A stretch of 19,353 bases of DNA from Clostridia bacterium (GCA_016295665.1 JAEDKS010000023.1:1-19353), one strand, 5' to 3'; positions 6,674 to 14,167 are shown, numbered from the stretch's first letter. Made by a program: numbers and translations. Notes: generated by a model from the letters alone, not told the origin.

Positions 6674-7069
6674 ATGAAGCGCAACACCATCCAGCGCGCA
6701 TTGGTGCTGGAGGCCGTCAATACCCTGAGGTGCCACGCCACCGCCGATGAGATCTACGAGGCCATCGCCGCAAGGTATCCCACCATCAGCCGGGGCACCG
6801 TGTACCGGAATCTGAAGCTGCTCTGCGAGAGCGGCGATATCCGGAAGATTGAAACCATGGGCGGCTCGGAACGGTACGACCATCGGTGCCACGACCACTA
6901 CCACGCCCGGTGCAGCCGGTGCGGGCGGGTCTTTGACATCGAAATGCCCTACCTCGCCGGTCTCGAGGCGCAGATTCAGGATGCCCACGGCTTCCTCGTC
7001 AGCGGGCACGACATCCTGTTCCGGGGCATCTGCCCCCTCTGTCAGGCCCAGGAGAAGCAGCAGCCCTGA
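6674..7069 (+). CDS. perR: Fur-family metal-dependent repressor, PerR type
   Basis: The protein has 131 residues. The start at 6674 (MKRNTIQRA) is chosen because the in-frame ATG at 6638 sits at the predicted transcription start; the ribosome site here is weak. The N-terminal winged helix (~1-65) contains TADEIY and SRGTVYRNLKLL, as in Fur proteins. All five regulatory-metal ligands of Bacillus subtilis PerR can be aligned: His21, Asp69, His75, His77 and Asp88, with Asp rather than Glu at the last position. Cys80, Cys83, Cys120 and Cys123 make the structural zinc site. The expected role is a peroxide-sensing repressor that loses DNA binding when its iron-coordinating histidine is oxidised. 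It is ~14 residues shorter at the N-terminus than B. subtilis PerR. It lies 75 bases before the QueD-like gene and probably shares its transcript. A Zur or Fur role is not excluded. Confidence 0.85.
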   Translation: MKRNTIQRALVLEAVNTLRCHATADEIYEAIAARYPTISRGTVYRNLKLLCESGDIRKIETMGGSERYDHRCHDHYHARCSRCGRVFDIEMPYLAGLEAQIQDAHGFLVSGHDILFRGICPLCQAQEKQQP

Positions 7070-7144
7070 CGGAACCCCCCCCCCACAAGGCGCATACGGG
7101 CGCGGAAAACTCCCGTAAATATAGAATGAAAGAGGAGAAAAACA

Positions 7145-7711
7145 ATGAGAAGCATTACCAAGCTGGATCTTCAGTATGCCCACCGGTTCTATGGCTTCCA
7201 GGGCGAGGCCCAGTACCTGCACGGACACACCGGTGTTCTGACCATCGAGGTGGAGGATACCATCGAGCCGGGCGTCAACATGGTGTTCCCCTGCAACGAG
7301 ATTCAAAAGACCGCATGGGAGGTTCTGAAGAACTTCGACCATGCGCTGATTCTGCGCGAGGATGACCCGCTGCTGCCCGCCATTCTGGGCGTCTATGAGA
7401 AGCAGGGCATCAAGGATGGCGCTCCCTCCAACAAGATGAAGGGCCCCGCCTTCAAGACCGAGCTGGCAACCGCCTATCCCGACTGCCGTCTGGTGGTCAC
7501 CAAGGAGACCATGACCGTGGAGGGCATGATCAAGATCGTCTATGACCTGCTGAAGGACAAGCTGAACATCGCCAAGCTCACCTTCACCAGCGGCGTGAAC
7601 GCTGCCTCCCAGGAGTACGAGACCAGCCGGGAGCTGGATCGCTGCCCGCTGTGCGGCGTCACCCTGGACGAGAACGGCGTCTGCCCCAAGTGCGGCTATC
7701 GGAAGCAGTAA
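7145..7711 (+). CDS. QueD/6-pyruvoyl-tetrahydropterin synthase-like protein with C-terminal zinc ribbon
   Basis: The protein has 188 residues; GAGGAG lies 7 bases before the start. The family metal site is present: His13 (YAHRF) and His26/His28 (LHGHTG), plus the Asp65-His66 pair (FDHALIL) and a TVEG helix (~125). However, the nucleophile Cys found four residues before HGH in QueD is Ala22 here, and the usual C-terminal Glu/Tyr motif is replaced by FTSGVNAASQEYE. An added zinc ribbon (Cys167, Cys170, Cys180, Cys183) extends it beyond the usual 120-140 residues. The fold is therefore PTPS-like, but canonical 6-carboxy-tetrahydropterin synthase activity in queuosine synthesis is doubtful. No other queuosine genes (queC, queE, queF) are nearby. 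It is probably co-transcribed with perR and ends at a strong terminator. Confidence 0.78.
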   Translation: MRSITKLDLQYAHRFYGFQGEAQYLHGHTGVLTIEVEDTIEPGVNMVFPCNEIQKTAWEVLKNFDHALILREDDPLLPAILGVYEKQGIKDGAPSNKMKGPAFKTELATAYPDCRLVVTKETMTVEGMIKIVYDLLKDKLNIAKLTFTSGVNAASQEYETSRELDRCPLCGVTLDENGVCPKCGYRKQ

Positions 7712-7743
7712 GCGGTACCGTTATCCACAGTTAATCGGCAAAG

Positions 7744-7780
7744 GCCGGGTGCGCGGTGGAAAAGCGCACCCGGCTTTTCC
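7744..7780 (+). terminator. Intrinsic terminator after the QueD-like gene
   Basis: GCCGGGTGCGC (7744-7754) pairs perfectly with GCGCACCCGGC (7764-7774), followed by TTTTCC. It closes the perR-QueD-like unit and, being nearly symmetric, may also serve the convergent acetyltransferase gene. Confidence 0.85.
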
Positions 7781-7790
7781 TCTGGTCAGA

Positions 7791-8312
7791 TCACGCCCTC
7801 CGCTGTGCAAGACGGGCCTGCAGGTAGTCGCTGAAGCCCATCTGATACTGCGACATGTGGACGCCCCGCGCACAGGGCACAAAGCCCCGGCTGAGGAACA
7901 GATGCTGTGAGCGGCTGTTCTCGTGGTGAATGTGCGCGATCACCCGCTCCCTGCGCAGCTCCATGAAGGCGATGCGGAGCGCCTCCGACAGGCTTGCGCG
8001 ACCGTAGCCCATGCCCCACCGGTCCTCCTCGCCAATGGCGATGACCAGCTCCACGGCGTCCCCTGCACGGTAGGCCATGCGGAGAAAGCCGATGGTCTCC
8101 CCCTGCGCCGTGCAGATCATGAAAAATCTGCCATTCCGGTTGAACAGCGGCGTCAGAATGGGTAATCGGGCGTCATATACCTGCTTGAGCTGCTCGGTGA
8201 TTTGCTGATGCTCATTCAGATAGCGATAGACGTGCTCATTCGACATCCATTCGATCATCAGCAGCAGATCCTCCGTCCGCAGCTCGTCCCTCAGTGTTAC
8301 CGAACGCGGCAT
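7791..8312 (-). CDS. GNAT-family N-acetyltransferase
   Basis: The protein has 173 residues. The start at 8312 (MPRSVTLRD) is used because GAGG and GGAAGG precede it and family homology begins there; the frame stays open upstream to 8414 but that part reads as non-family sequence. It has the RimJ/RimL-like layout: an N-terminal LRDELRTEDL segment, a beta4 strand (ELVIAIG) and the acetyl-CoA pyrophosphate loop RWGMGYG (~98-104), then the C-terminal HENSRSQHLFLSRGF motif, in which Asn and Phe contact CoA and acceptor in this family. No membrane segment or signal is present. The acceptor substrate cannot be told from sequence. It is convergent with the QueD-like gene and divergent from the CE12-GH105 gene. 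Confidence 0.82.
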   Translation of the reverse strand: MPRSVTLRDELRTEDLLLMIEWMSNEHVYRYLNEHQQITEQLKQVYDARLPILTPLFNRNGRFFMICTAQGETIGFLRMAYRAGDAVELVIAIGEEDRWGMGYGRASLSEALRIAFMELRRERVIAHIHHENSRSQHLFLSRGFVPCARGVHMSQYQMGFSDYLQARLAQRRA

Positions 8313-8462
8313 CCTTCCGTACCTCACAATCGTTTTTCGACCGCCCTGAATACTGCAGCGCTTCTTTCCGCATATGCAAAGAAAGAAGAACCTCACATAC
8401 CGCACGGTGTGCACAATATCTGAAGCCCTTCTTCATCAAGACGGTTCTTATTTGGTTGCTTT

Positions 8463-8477
8463 TCCAAGCGCTTCCAT
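8463..8477. promoter_or_regulatory. CcpA catabolite-control (cre)-like site
   Basis: On the minus strand ATGGAAGCGCTTGGA fits the cre consensus WTGNAANCGNWNNCW with one mismatch, and its GAAGCGCTT core is nearly palindromic. It lies ~130 bases upstream of the predicted start of the CE12-GH105 transcript, so carbon catabolite control is plausible. Confidence 0.4.
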
Positions 8478-8546
8478 TCTACCATACTTCCGGAGAAAAA
8501 GCAACCCCTGCGGATTTTTGTCCGCGCCCGCCGAAATCGGTTAAAT

Positions 8547-8565
8547 TTGCGTGGTTATCACGCAA
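8547..8565. promoter_or_regulatory. Perfect inverted repeat, operator candidate upstream of CE12-GH105
   Basis: TTGCGTG (8547-8553) and CACGCAA (8559-8565) form a perfect 7-5-7 inverted repeat centred ~52 bases before the expected transcription start. Its size and place fit a dimeric regulator such as a LacI or GntR protein. No such regulator is encoded in the window. Confidence 0.5.
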
Positions 8566-8595
8566 TTTTGGGAAGTTGCGGGGGGGTTTCCATGT

Positions 8596-8601
8596 TATAA
8601 T
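8596..8601 (+). promoter_or_regulatory. -10 element of the CE12-GH105 gene
   Basis: A perfect TATAAT lies 49 bases upstream of the start codon. The nearest -35-like hexamer (TTGCGG at 8576) is only 14 bases away, with a run of seven G in the spacer region. The promoter probably needs an activator or is weak. Confidence 0.5.
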
Positions 8602-8650
8602 ACCTCTGTAGTAGGACAATCGTTCATCATCGGGAAAGGAGCACAGGCCA

Positions 8651-10381
8651 ATGCCAACGATCTATGTCATTGGAGATTCCACCGTAGAGGACAACAAGCC
8701 GCCGTTTCGGGGCTGGGGCTGGGCGCTGCCGGAATTTCTGGCGGAGGGCGTAGCCCTGCGCAATCACGCCATCAGCGGGCGCAGCACCCGCAGCTTTCTG
8801 GATGAGGGGCGGTTTGACCCCGTGCGCGAGGCGATGCAGCCCGGCGATGTGCTGATGATTCAGTTCGGGCACAACGACGAGAAGGACGACCCGGAGCGGC
8901 ACACCGACCCGGACAGCAGCTACCCCGACTTCCTGCGGCTCTACTGCCGGGCGGCGCTGGAGAAGGGCGCTCTGCCCGTGCTGCTCACCCCCGTCAGCCG
9001 CCGCATCTATGTGGGCGGCGGCAGCCTGCTCTACACCCACGGCGAGTACCCCGCTGCGGTGCGCCGGGTGGCGGAGGAGCTGCACATCCCGCTGCTTGAC
9101 CTGAAGAAGGCCAGCCGTGCGCTGTACCTCTCCGGCACCGAGGAGGAGACCGCCCGGCTGTTCGTCCGGATTCAGCCCGGCACCAACCCGGACTTCCCCG
9201 ACGGACACGACGACAAGACCCACTTCAACGAGGAGGGCGCCCGGCGCATCGCCGCGCTTGTGGCGGATCTGATGAACGAGGAGCCCCGCCTCCGTCACCT
9301 GATGAAACAACCGAAAGGAGCAGACCCCATGGATTACAAGGCCATCGCTGACAAGGTACTCAACATGCTTCAGCACGCGGACGGCAACGACCCCTCCCGC
9401 GGGCACCTGACCATGAACAACTGGGAATGGCCCACCGGCGTCGCCCTCTACGGCATCTACAAGACCTATCAGCAGAGCGGTGACCGCACCATCCTGGACT
9501 ACCTCACCGGCTGGTACGACGACATGCTCTCCCGGGAGGAGAAGCCCCACCGCAACGTGAACACCGTGGCGCCCGTGCTGACCCTGACCTGCCTCTACGA
9601 CGAAACCCACAACCCCGCCTACCTGCCCGAGATCGAGTCCTGGGCGAAGTGGGTCATGGAGGAAATGCCCCGCACCGAGTATGACGGTCTGCAGCACTGC
9701 ACCGTGTGGAACAAGCACTATCAGCAGCTCTGGTGCGACACGCTGTTCATGGTGTGCCTGTTCCTGGCGAAGGCGGGCGTGGTGCTGAACCGCCCCGAGT
9801 GGATTGACGAGGCGGAGTATCAGTTCCTGCTCCATGTGCGCTACCTGCAGGACAAGATCACCGGCCTGTTCTACCACGGCTGGACCTTCGACCGCCGTCA
9901 CAACTACGCCAATGCCAAGTGGGCCCGCGGCAACGCCTGGTTCACCGCTGCCGCCATTGAGCTGAAGGACATCACCCACCGGGACAACGCCGCCACCCGC
10001 ATGATTCTCTCCGCGTGGCGGGATCAGGTGCTGGCCCTGTGGAAGTATCAGCGCGTCAACGGCCTGTTCACCACCCTGATTGACGTGGAGGAGACCTACT
10101 GTGAGACCTCCGCCACCGCCGCCATCGCCTACGGTGTGCTCAAGGGCGTCCGCATGGGCCTGCTGACCGATGAGAAGTACGTGGAGATGGGTCGGCTTGC
10201 CGCCCGCGCCGTGCTGGATCAGATCGACGAGACCGGCGCCGTGCAGGGCGTGTCCGGCGGCACGGGCATGGGCTACGACCTGCAGCACTACAAGGACATC
10301 ATCGTGACCCCCACCGCCTACGGTCAGGGACTGACCTTCCTGATGATCACCGAGCTGATGCAGGGGGCCGTCACGCTGTAA
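8651..10381 (+). CDS. Fusion of CE12-like rhamnogalacturonan acetylesterase and GH105 unsaturated rhamnogalacturonyl hydrolase
   Basis: The protein has 576 residues; AAAGGAG lies 9 bases before the start. Residues ~1-215 are an SGNH esterase of the CE12 (RhgT/YesT) kind: Ser10 in IGDSTV, Asn75 in FGHND, and Asp188/His191 in DKTHFNEEGA. It would remove acetyl groups from rhamnogalacturonan. Residues ~227-576 match GH105 (YteR/YesR): WCDTLFM with catalytic Asp363, WARGNAW (425-430) and ETSATA (485-490). This enzyme removes the unsaturated galacturonate left by pectate or rhamnogalacturonan lyases. There is no signal peptide, so it acts on imported oligosaccharides. The join falls at a Met227 preceded by a complete ribosome site, so it looks like two genes merged in frame. 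It has its own promoter and terminator. Confidence 0.9.
   Translation: MPTIYVIGDSTVEDNKPPFRGWGWALPEFLAEGVALRNHAISGRSTRSFLDEGRFDPVREAMQPGDVLMIQFGHNDEKDDPERHTDPDSSYPDFLRLYCRAALEKGALPVLLTPVSRRIYVGGGSLLYTHGEYPAAVRRVAEELHIPLLDLKKASRALYLSGTEEETARLFVRIQPGTNPDFPDGHDDKTHFNEEGARRIAALVADLMNEEPRLRHLMKQPKGADPMDYKAIADKVLNMLQHADGNDPSRGHLTMNNWEWPTGVALYGIYKTYQQSGDRTILDYLTGWYDDMLSREEKPHRNVNTVAPVLTLTCLYDETHNPAYLPEIESWAKWVMEEMPRTEYDGLQHCTVWNKHYQQLWCDTLFMVCLFLAKAGVVLNRPEWIDEAEYQFLLHVRYLQDKITGLFYHGWTFDRRHNYANAKWARGNAWFTAAAIELKDITHRDNAATRMILSAWRDQVLALWKYQRVNGLFTTLIDVEETYCETSATAAIAYGVLKGVRMGLLTDEKYVEMGRLAARAVLDQIDETGAVQGVSGGTGMGYDLQHYKDIIVTPTAYGQGLTFLMITELMQGAVTL
9314..9331 (+). promoter_or_regulatory. Internal ribosome site and start codon at the CE12/GH105 joint
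   Basis: AAAGGAG (9314-9320) stands 8 bases before an in-frame ATG (9329-9331) exactly where the GH105 domain begins (MDYKAIADK). This resembles the start of a separate gene. A free GH105 protein of ~350 residues could be made from here alongside the fusion. Confidence 0.5.
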
Positions 10382-10398
10382 CGCTCATCCGCCATTCC

Positions 10399-10423
10399 GG
10401 CGCAGCTTCGGCTGCGCCTTTTT
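10399..10423 (+). terminator. Intrinsic terminator with UUCG loop after CE12-GH105
   Basis: GGCGCAGC (10399-10406), the loop TTCG and GCTGCGCC (10411-10418) form a perfect 8-bp stem followed by five T. Confidence 0.92.
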
Positions 10424-10469
10424 GCTGCGCCCCCTTCCGGGGCATCACGGGACGGCGGCTTTCCCCACG

Positions 10470-10497
10470 AAAAAACCGGAGCCCTTGCGGGCTCCGG
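10470..10497 (-). terminator. Intrinsic terminator of the ABC importer operon
   Basis: On the minus strand CCGGAGCCC, loop GCAA and GGGCTCCGG form a perfect 9-bp stem with a GNRA loop, followed by six T. It lies ~15 bases past the stop of the solute-binding protein. Confidence 0.93.
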
Positions 10498-10512
10498 CGG
10501 GGTACCGATGGA

Positions 10513-12150
10513 TTAACGCTGGGGCAGCTTGGTGCACTGACCGGCCTCATAGGCAGCCAGGCGCTCGTCGATGATCTCCTGATAGCCGGCATCCAGATAC
10601 TCCTGGCTCAGCTGGGCATACAGGGCGTCGAACTCGGCGGGATCGCACTTCACCAGCTTGGCGAAGTCTTCCTGATACAGGCTCAGCAGGGTCGCGGTGT
10701 ACTCGGACTCGGACTCGATCGCCACGGCGAACACGGGATCGGAGTAGGCGTTGCCCTTGTCAGCGATGCCCTTCAGCTCGGTGTAGTTGTCCAGCAGCGC
10801 CTGATAGAAGTCCTGAGGCAGGCCCTGGGGAGTGATCAGACGGATGCTGTCCTCGATGGTGCCAACGACCTTGGAGGCATGCACCAGGCAGGTCATGTCG
10901 ATGTTCATGTTGTGGTTCAGCATCTCGGTGCCGGTGTAATCAGCCACCACCACGGGCAGGCCATCCTCGCCCATGTTGTAGGTGACGCCTTCCACACCAT
11001 TCTCCAGCACGAACAGGTTCTCGGGCTGGATCATCCACTCCATCAGCATCCAGGCAGCCTTCAGCTGATCCTCGGTCGCATAGGAGGAGAAGCCAACGAT
11101 CATGCCGAAGGGGTTGTCAGCACGGATCTGCGCATCGGGAGCCACACCCTCCTCGACCACAGCATAGCTGCTGGCCAGAGCGAGCTCGGCTTCGGGGTTG
11201 TTCTCATAGAAAGCGTTCAGCCAGTCCACGTTGGAGGACATATAGCCGCCATACTGGTAGGTCTTGCCGTTGATGAAGTCGGTCTGAGCCTGATCCACGC
11301 TCGCGCCCTTGGAGTCCTTCTCCAGGTCGAACTCGGTGGAATACCAGCCCATGTGGTACTCGCTGTTCAGGCGCTTCAGATAGCGCTCGGTGGGATACCA
11401 GCTCAGGGAAGCAGTGCCCAGAGAGGAGTGCTGCGCCCACTCGGCCTCGTCCACGGGGATGTCACGATAGGCGAAGTTGGTCACATACGCGCTGCTGGGA
11501 ATGCCCAGGCCCAGAGGAGCCTGATCGGTCAGGCCAGCGGCGATGATCTTGTTGATGGCGTCCACATGCTCGGCGTAGGTCTGGGGCACATGGTCGTAGC
11601 CCACGGCACGCAGCCAGTCCATACGGACGAAGGTGGCGTAGGTGTAGGTGGTGTTGTAGTAGGGACGCTCGGAGAGCACGAAGTAGGTCTCACCGTTGAT
11701 GTCGGTGTAGCCCAGCTGGTTGTTCTCCACCATCTTGCCGTAGTAGGTGGGAGCGACCTTGGCGAACGCCTCCAGGTCGATCACCTGCATGGCACCGTCG
11801 GAAGCCCACTGGGCAACCTTGGGATAGTCATACTCCATCATGATGGTGGGGGTGTCCTTGGCGGCGATGAGCAGAGAATACTTGGTCATCACGTCGCCGC
11901 GGGGGATCGCGACGTAGTTCACGTCGATGTTCCACTTGTCGCCGAACTCCTTCTGGATCCACTGGGTCCAGTAGTTGTCGTCAACCGCGGGATAGCCCGC
12001 CTTGGAGCGGTCATACACGGGAACGGTGATGGTCACGGTGTTCTCGAAGGGCTGCCACGCAGCCATGCCGGTGGCTTCCTCGGCGGTGGCGATGGTGAGC
12101 ACGCTCATCACCAGCACGAGAGCGAGGAACAGAGAAACGATGCGCTTCAT
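10513..12150 (-). CDS. Extracellular solute-binding protein of a sugar ABC importer (LplA/YtcQ-like)
   Basis: The protein has 545 residues; AGGAGGT lies 6 bases before the start. The N-terminal signal peptide (MKRIVSLFLALVLVMSVLTIATAEE) appears to be cut by signal peptidase I after ATA; there is no lipobox Cys. The mature protein is of the large CUT1 type, with YDRSKAGYP, DTPTIMMEYDYPKVAQW, NGETYFVLSERPYYN and a late AAWMLMEWMIQPENL segment. These resemble LplA and YtcQ proteins that feed oligosaccharides, including rhamnogalacturonan fragments, to paired permeases. It is the last gene of the operon, after both permeases, and an 84-base gap with a hairpin precedes it. Genes around it support a pectin-type ligand, but ligand specificity cannot be read from the sequence. 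The missing lipid anchor is unusual for a Gram-positive binding protein. Confidence 0.87.
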   Translation of the reverse strand: MKRIVSLFLALVLVMSVLTIATAEEATGMAAWQPFENTVTITVPVYDRSKAGYPAVDDNYWTQWIQKEFGDKWNIDVNYVAIPRGDVMTKYSLLIAAKDTPTIMMEYDYPKVAQWASDGAMQVIDLEAFAKVAPTYYGKMVENNQLGYTDINGETYFVLSERPYYNTTYTYATFVRMDWLRAVGYDHVPQTYAEHVDAINKIIAAGLTDQAPLGLGIPSSAYVTNFAYRDIPVDEAEWAQHSSLGTASLSWYPTERYLKRLNSEYHMGWYSTEFDLEKDSKGASVDQAQTDFINGKTYQYGGYMSSNVDWLNAFYENNPEAELALASSYAVVEEGVAPDAQIRADNPFGMIVGFSSYATEDQLKAAWMLMEWMIQPENLFVLENGVEGVTYNMGEDGLPVVVADYTGTEMLNHNMNIDMTCLVHASKVVGTIEDSIRLITPQGLPQDFYQALLDNYTELKGIADKGNAYSDPVFAVAIESESEYTATLLSLYQEDFAKLVKCDPAEFDALYAQLSQEYLDAGYQEIIDERLAAYEAGQCTKLPQR

Positions 12151-12181
12151 AGACTTACCTCCTGAAGTAGTTTTATGATAA

Positions 12182-12204
12182 TGACGGTTTCTTGCTTCCC
12201 GTCA
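12182..12204 (-). other. Hairpin between permease and binding-protein genes
   Basis: TGACGG and CCGTCA pair as a 6-bp stem with an 11-base loop in the 84-base gap before the binding-protein ribosome site, followed by TTATCATAAAA. It may set the ratio of binding protein to permeases through mRNA processing or partial termination. Confidence 0.35.
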
Positions 12205-12234
12205 CTATTCCGTTGGGGAACCCGGGCTTCCGTA

Positions 12235-13152
12235 TCAGCCCTTGACGGCACCGATCATGGCGCCCTTGACGAAGTACTTCTGCACGAAGGGGTAGACCAT
12301 GATGATGGGCAGGGTAGCGAACATGATGGTCGCGGCCTGCAGCACCTCGGGGGTGGAGACCACCGCCGCGTTCTCGGAGAGGCTGATGGCATCCGTGCCG
12401 GAGGAGAGCACCATGTTGCTCAGCAGGTACTGCAGGGGCTGCAGCGCCTTCTTGGTGATGTAGTACTTCGCGTCCGCGTAGGCGTTCCAGCGGCCCACCG
12501 CGTAGAACAGGCTCAGGGTGGCGATGATGGGCTTGGACAGGGGAAGCACGATCTTCACCAGGGTCTGCAGGTGGGTGGCGCCGTCCAGCTTCGCGGCCTC
12601 ATAGAGGCTGTCCGGGATGGTCGATACGAGGAAGGAACGCATGATCAGCATGTTGTAGGGGGAGAACGCCAGAGGGAGCACCAGCACCCACATGGTGTTC
12701 AGCAGCCCCAGGCTGCTCATGAGCAGGTACTCGGGAATCAGACCAGCGGAGAAGTACATGGTGAACATCAGGACGAAGGAGAAGAAGGGACGGCCCTTCA
12801 GTCCCCGGATGCTCAGGGGGTACGCCGCGCACACGGTCAGCACCATGCCGATGATCGTGAAGAGCACCGTGACCACGATGGTGTAGCCCATGGAGTAGGT
12901 CAGCTGTCCATCCTTGAAGATGGAGGCGTAGGCATCGAAGTTGACACCCTTGGGCCACAGGTACACCGTCTTGGAGATGACCGCCGTATTGGAGGAGATA
13001 CTCTTGGCCGCCACATGGATGAACGGCAGAATGCAGGTCAGGGACAGAAGCAGAATCACGAAGGCGATGATAAAGTCGCTTGCGCGGACGCGGTTGACAC
13101 CCGTCCAGATGGATTCCTTCTTCTCGGTTCCGGTTTTCGCATTGGTCACCAT
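12235..13152 (-). CDS. Carbohydrate ABC transporter permease (LplC/YtcP-like)
   Basis: The protein has 305 residues. The start is the ATG at 13152 with GGAGG 9 bases upstream; a GTG directly before it (13155) is an alternative. Six membrane segments are expected: a first at ~28-46, a cluster at ~90-150, one near 155-175 and the last ones at ~210-222 and ~270-285. The EAA loop that docks the ATPase is clear at 185-207 (EAAKLDGATHLQTLVKIVLP). ISSNTAVI and LWPKGVNFDAY are typical of the LplC/YtcP branch of CUT1 permeases. It forms the inner-membrane pore with the upstream permease, 18 bases away. No ATPase gene is present, as is usual for this branch, where a shared MsmX-type ATPase encoded elsewhere is used. 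Confidence 0.92.
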   Translation of the reverse strand: MVTNAKTGTEKKESIWTGVNRVRASDFIIAFVILLLSLTCILPFIHVAAKSISSNTAVISKTVYLWPKGVNFDAYASIFKDGQLTYSMGYTIVVTVLFTIIGMVLTVCAAYPLSIRGLKGRPFFSFVLMFTMYFSAGLIPEYLLMSSLGLLNTMWVLVLPLAFSPYNMLIMRSFLVSTIPDSLYEAAKLDGATHLQTLVKIVLPLSKPIIATLSLFYAVGRWNAYADAKYYITKKALQPLQYLLSNMVLSSGTDAISLSENAAVVSTPEVLQAATIMFATLPIIMVYPFVQKYFVKGAMIGAVKG

Positions 13153-13170
13153 CACGTTCTTCCTCCTTCC

Positions 13171-14118
13171 TTACAGCAGTCCGTCCTCGCCGAGCCGCTT
13201 GGACACCCAGTCGCTGGCAAGCACCAGCAGGAGACCCGTCAGGGACTGGAACAGACCCACGGCGGTGGCCCGGCTGAAGTTGCCGCCCGCCAGGCCCTTT
13301 TCGTAGATGTAGATGGCGAGCTGGTACTGGAAGTCCTTCACCTGCACGTTGCCGAAGGAGTCCAGACGCTCGAAGTTGGAGCCCATGACGCGGCCCAGGT
13401 TCATGATCAGCAGCGTCACCATGGTGCCCCTGATGCAGGGGACCGTGATGCTCCAGATCTTGCGCCAGCGGCCCGCGCCGTCGATGGTGGCGGCCTCGTA
13501 GAGCTCCGCGTCGATGCCGGTGATGGCTGCCAGGTAAATGATGGAGCCCCAGCCCATGTTCTGCCAGACGCCGATCAGCAGGTAGGTCACCGACCAGTGC
13601 CACTTCTCTGTCAGGAATGGGATGCCCTGTTCGATGAGTCCCGCGTTTTTGAGCAGGATGTTGATAAGGCCCGTCTCCGGCTTGAACAGGTTCAGCGACA
13701 CGGAGGCGATGATGACCCAGCTCAGGAAGTGGGGGAGATACAGCACCGTCTGGGAAATCTTCTTGTAGCGGGGGAACCGCAGCTCATTGAGCAGCAGCGC
13801 CAGGATGATCGGCACCGGGAAGCCGATGAGCAGATCCAGGAAGTTGAACACCAGCGAGTTCCGAAGCGCCCGGTGGAAGTCCTTGTCCTTGAAGATCTTC
13901 ACGAAGATATCCCAGCCGACCCACTCGCTGCCCGCGTAGCCCTTGGCGGGCTTGTAGTTCATAAAGGCGATGCGCAGTCCGGGATACGCCGCGTACTTGA
14001 AAATGATCACGAAGATGATCGGCAACATCAGCAGCAGGTACAGCTGCCAGTTGTTGCGGACATAAACACCCAGCGCCCTGCGCCTGCCCGGACGATTGAT
14101 TACAGCCTTCTGCGCCAT
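13171..14118 (-). CDS. Carbohydrate ABC transporter permease (LplB/YteP-like)
   Basis: The protein has 315 residues. Three ATG codons stand in a row; the third (14118) is chosen because AGGAGG is 7 bases before it, whereas the first would nearly touch it. Membrane segments appear at ~27-45, ~88-112, ~130-146, ~175-200 and near the C-terminus. The EAA motif is at ~208-230 (EAATIDGAGRWRKIWSITVP). YAAYPGLRIAFMNYKPAKG near residue 43 is characteristic of the LplB/YteP permeases for uronate- and rhamnose-containing oligosaccharides. It is the first gene of the importer operon, followed by the LplC-like permease and the binding protein. A good promoter and a candidate AraC site lie just upstream, divergent from the AraC gene. 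Confidence 0.92.
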   Translation of the reverse strand: MAQKAVINRPGRRRALGVYVRNNWQLYLLLMLPIIFVIIFKYAAYPGLRIAFMNYKPAKGYAGSEWVGWDIFVKIFKDKDFHRALRNSLVFNFLDLLIGFPVPIILALLLNELRFPRYKKISQTVLYLPHFLSWVIIASVSLNLFKPETGLINILLKNAGLIEQGIPFLTEKWHWSVTYLLIGVWQNMGWGSIIYLAAITGIDAELYEAATIDGAGRWRKIWSITVPCIRGTMVTLLIMNLGRVMGSNFERLDSFGNVQVKDFQYQLAIYIYEKGLAGGNFSRATAVGLFQSLTGLLLVLASDWVSKRLGEDGLL

Positions 14119-14167
14119 CATCATACCTCCTGTGTATCGTTGTTTTGTCCTTCATGCCGGTAAATTT

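Noticed and set aside
8627..10288. A 553-codon minus-strand frame opposite CE12-GH105
   Set aside because: Antisense shadow with Val/Gly/His-rich translation; the plus strand shows two enzyme domains with active sites.
12175..14163. A 662-codon plus-strand frame opposite the two permeases
   Set aside because: Low-complexity Gly/His/Asp/Gln translation, no ribosome site; the minus strand holds two clear permeases with EAA motifs.
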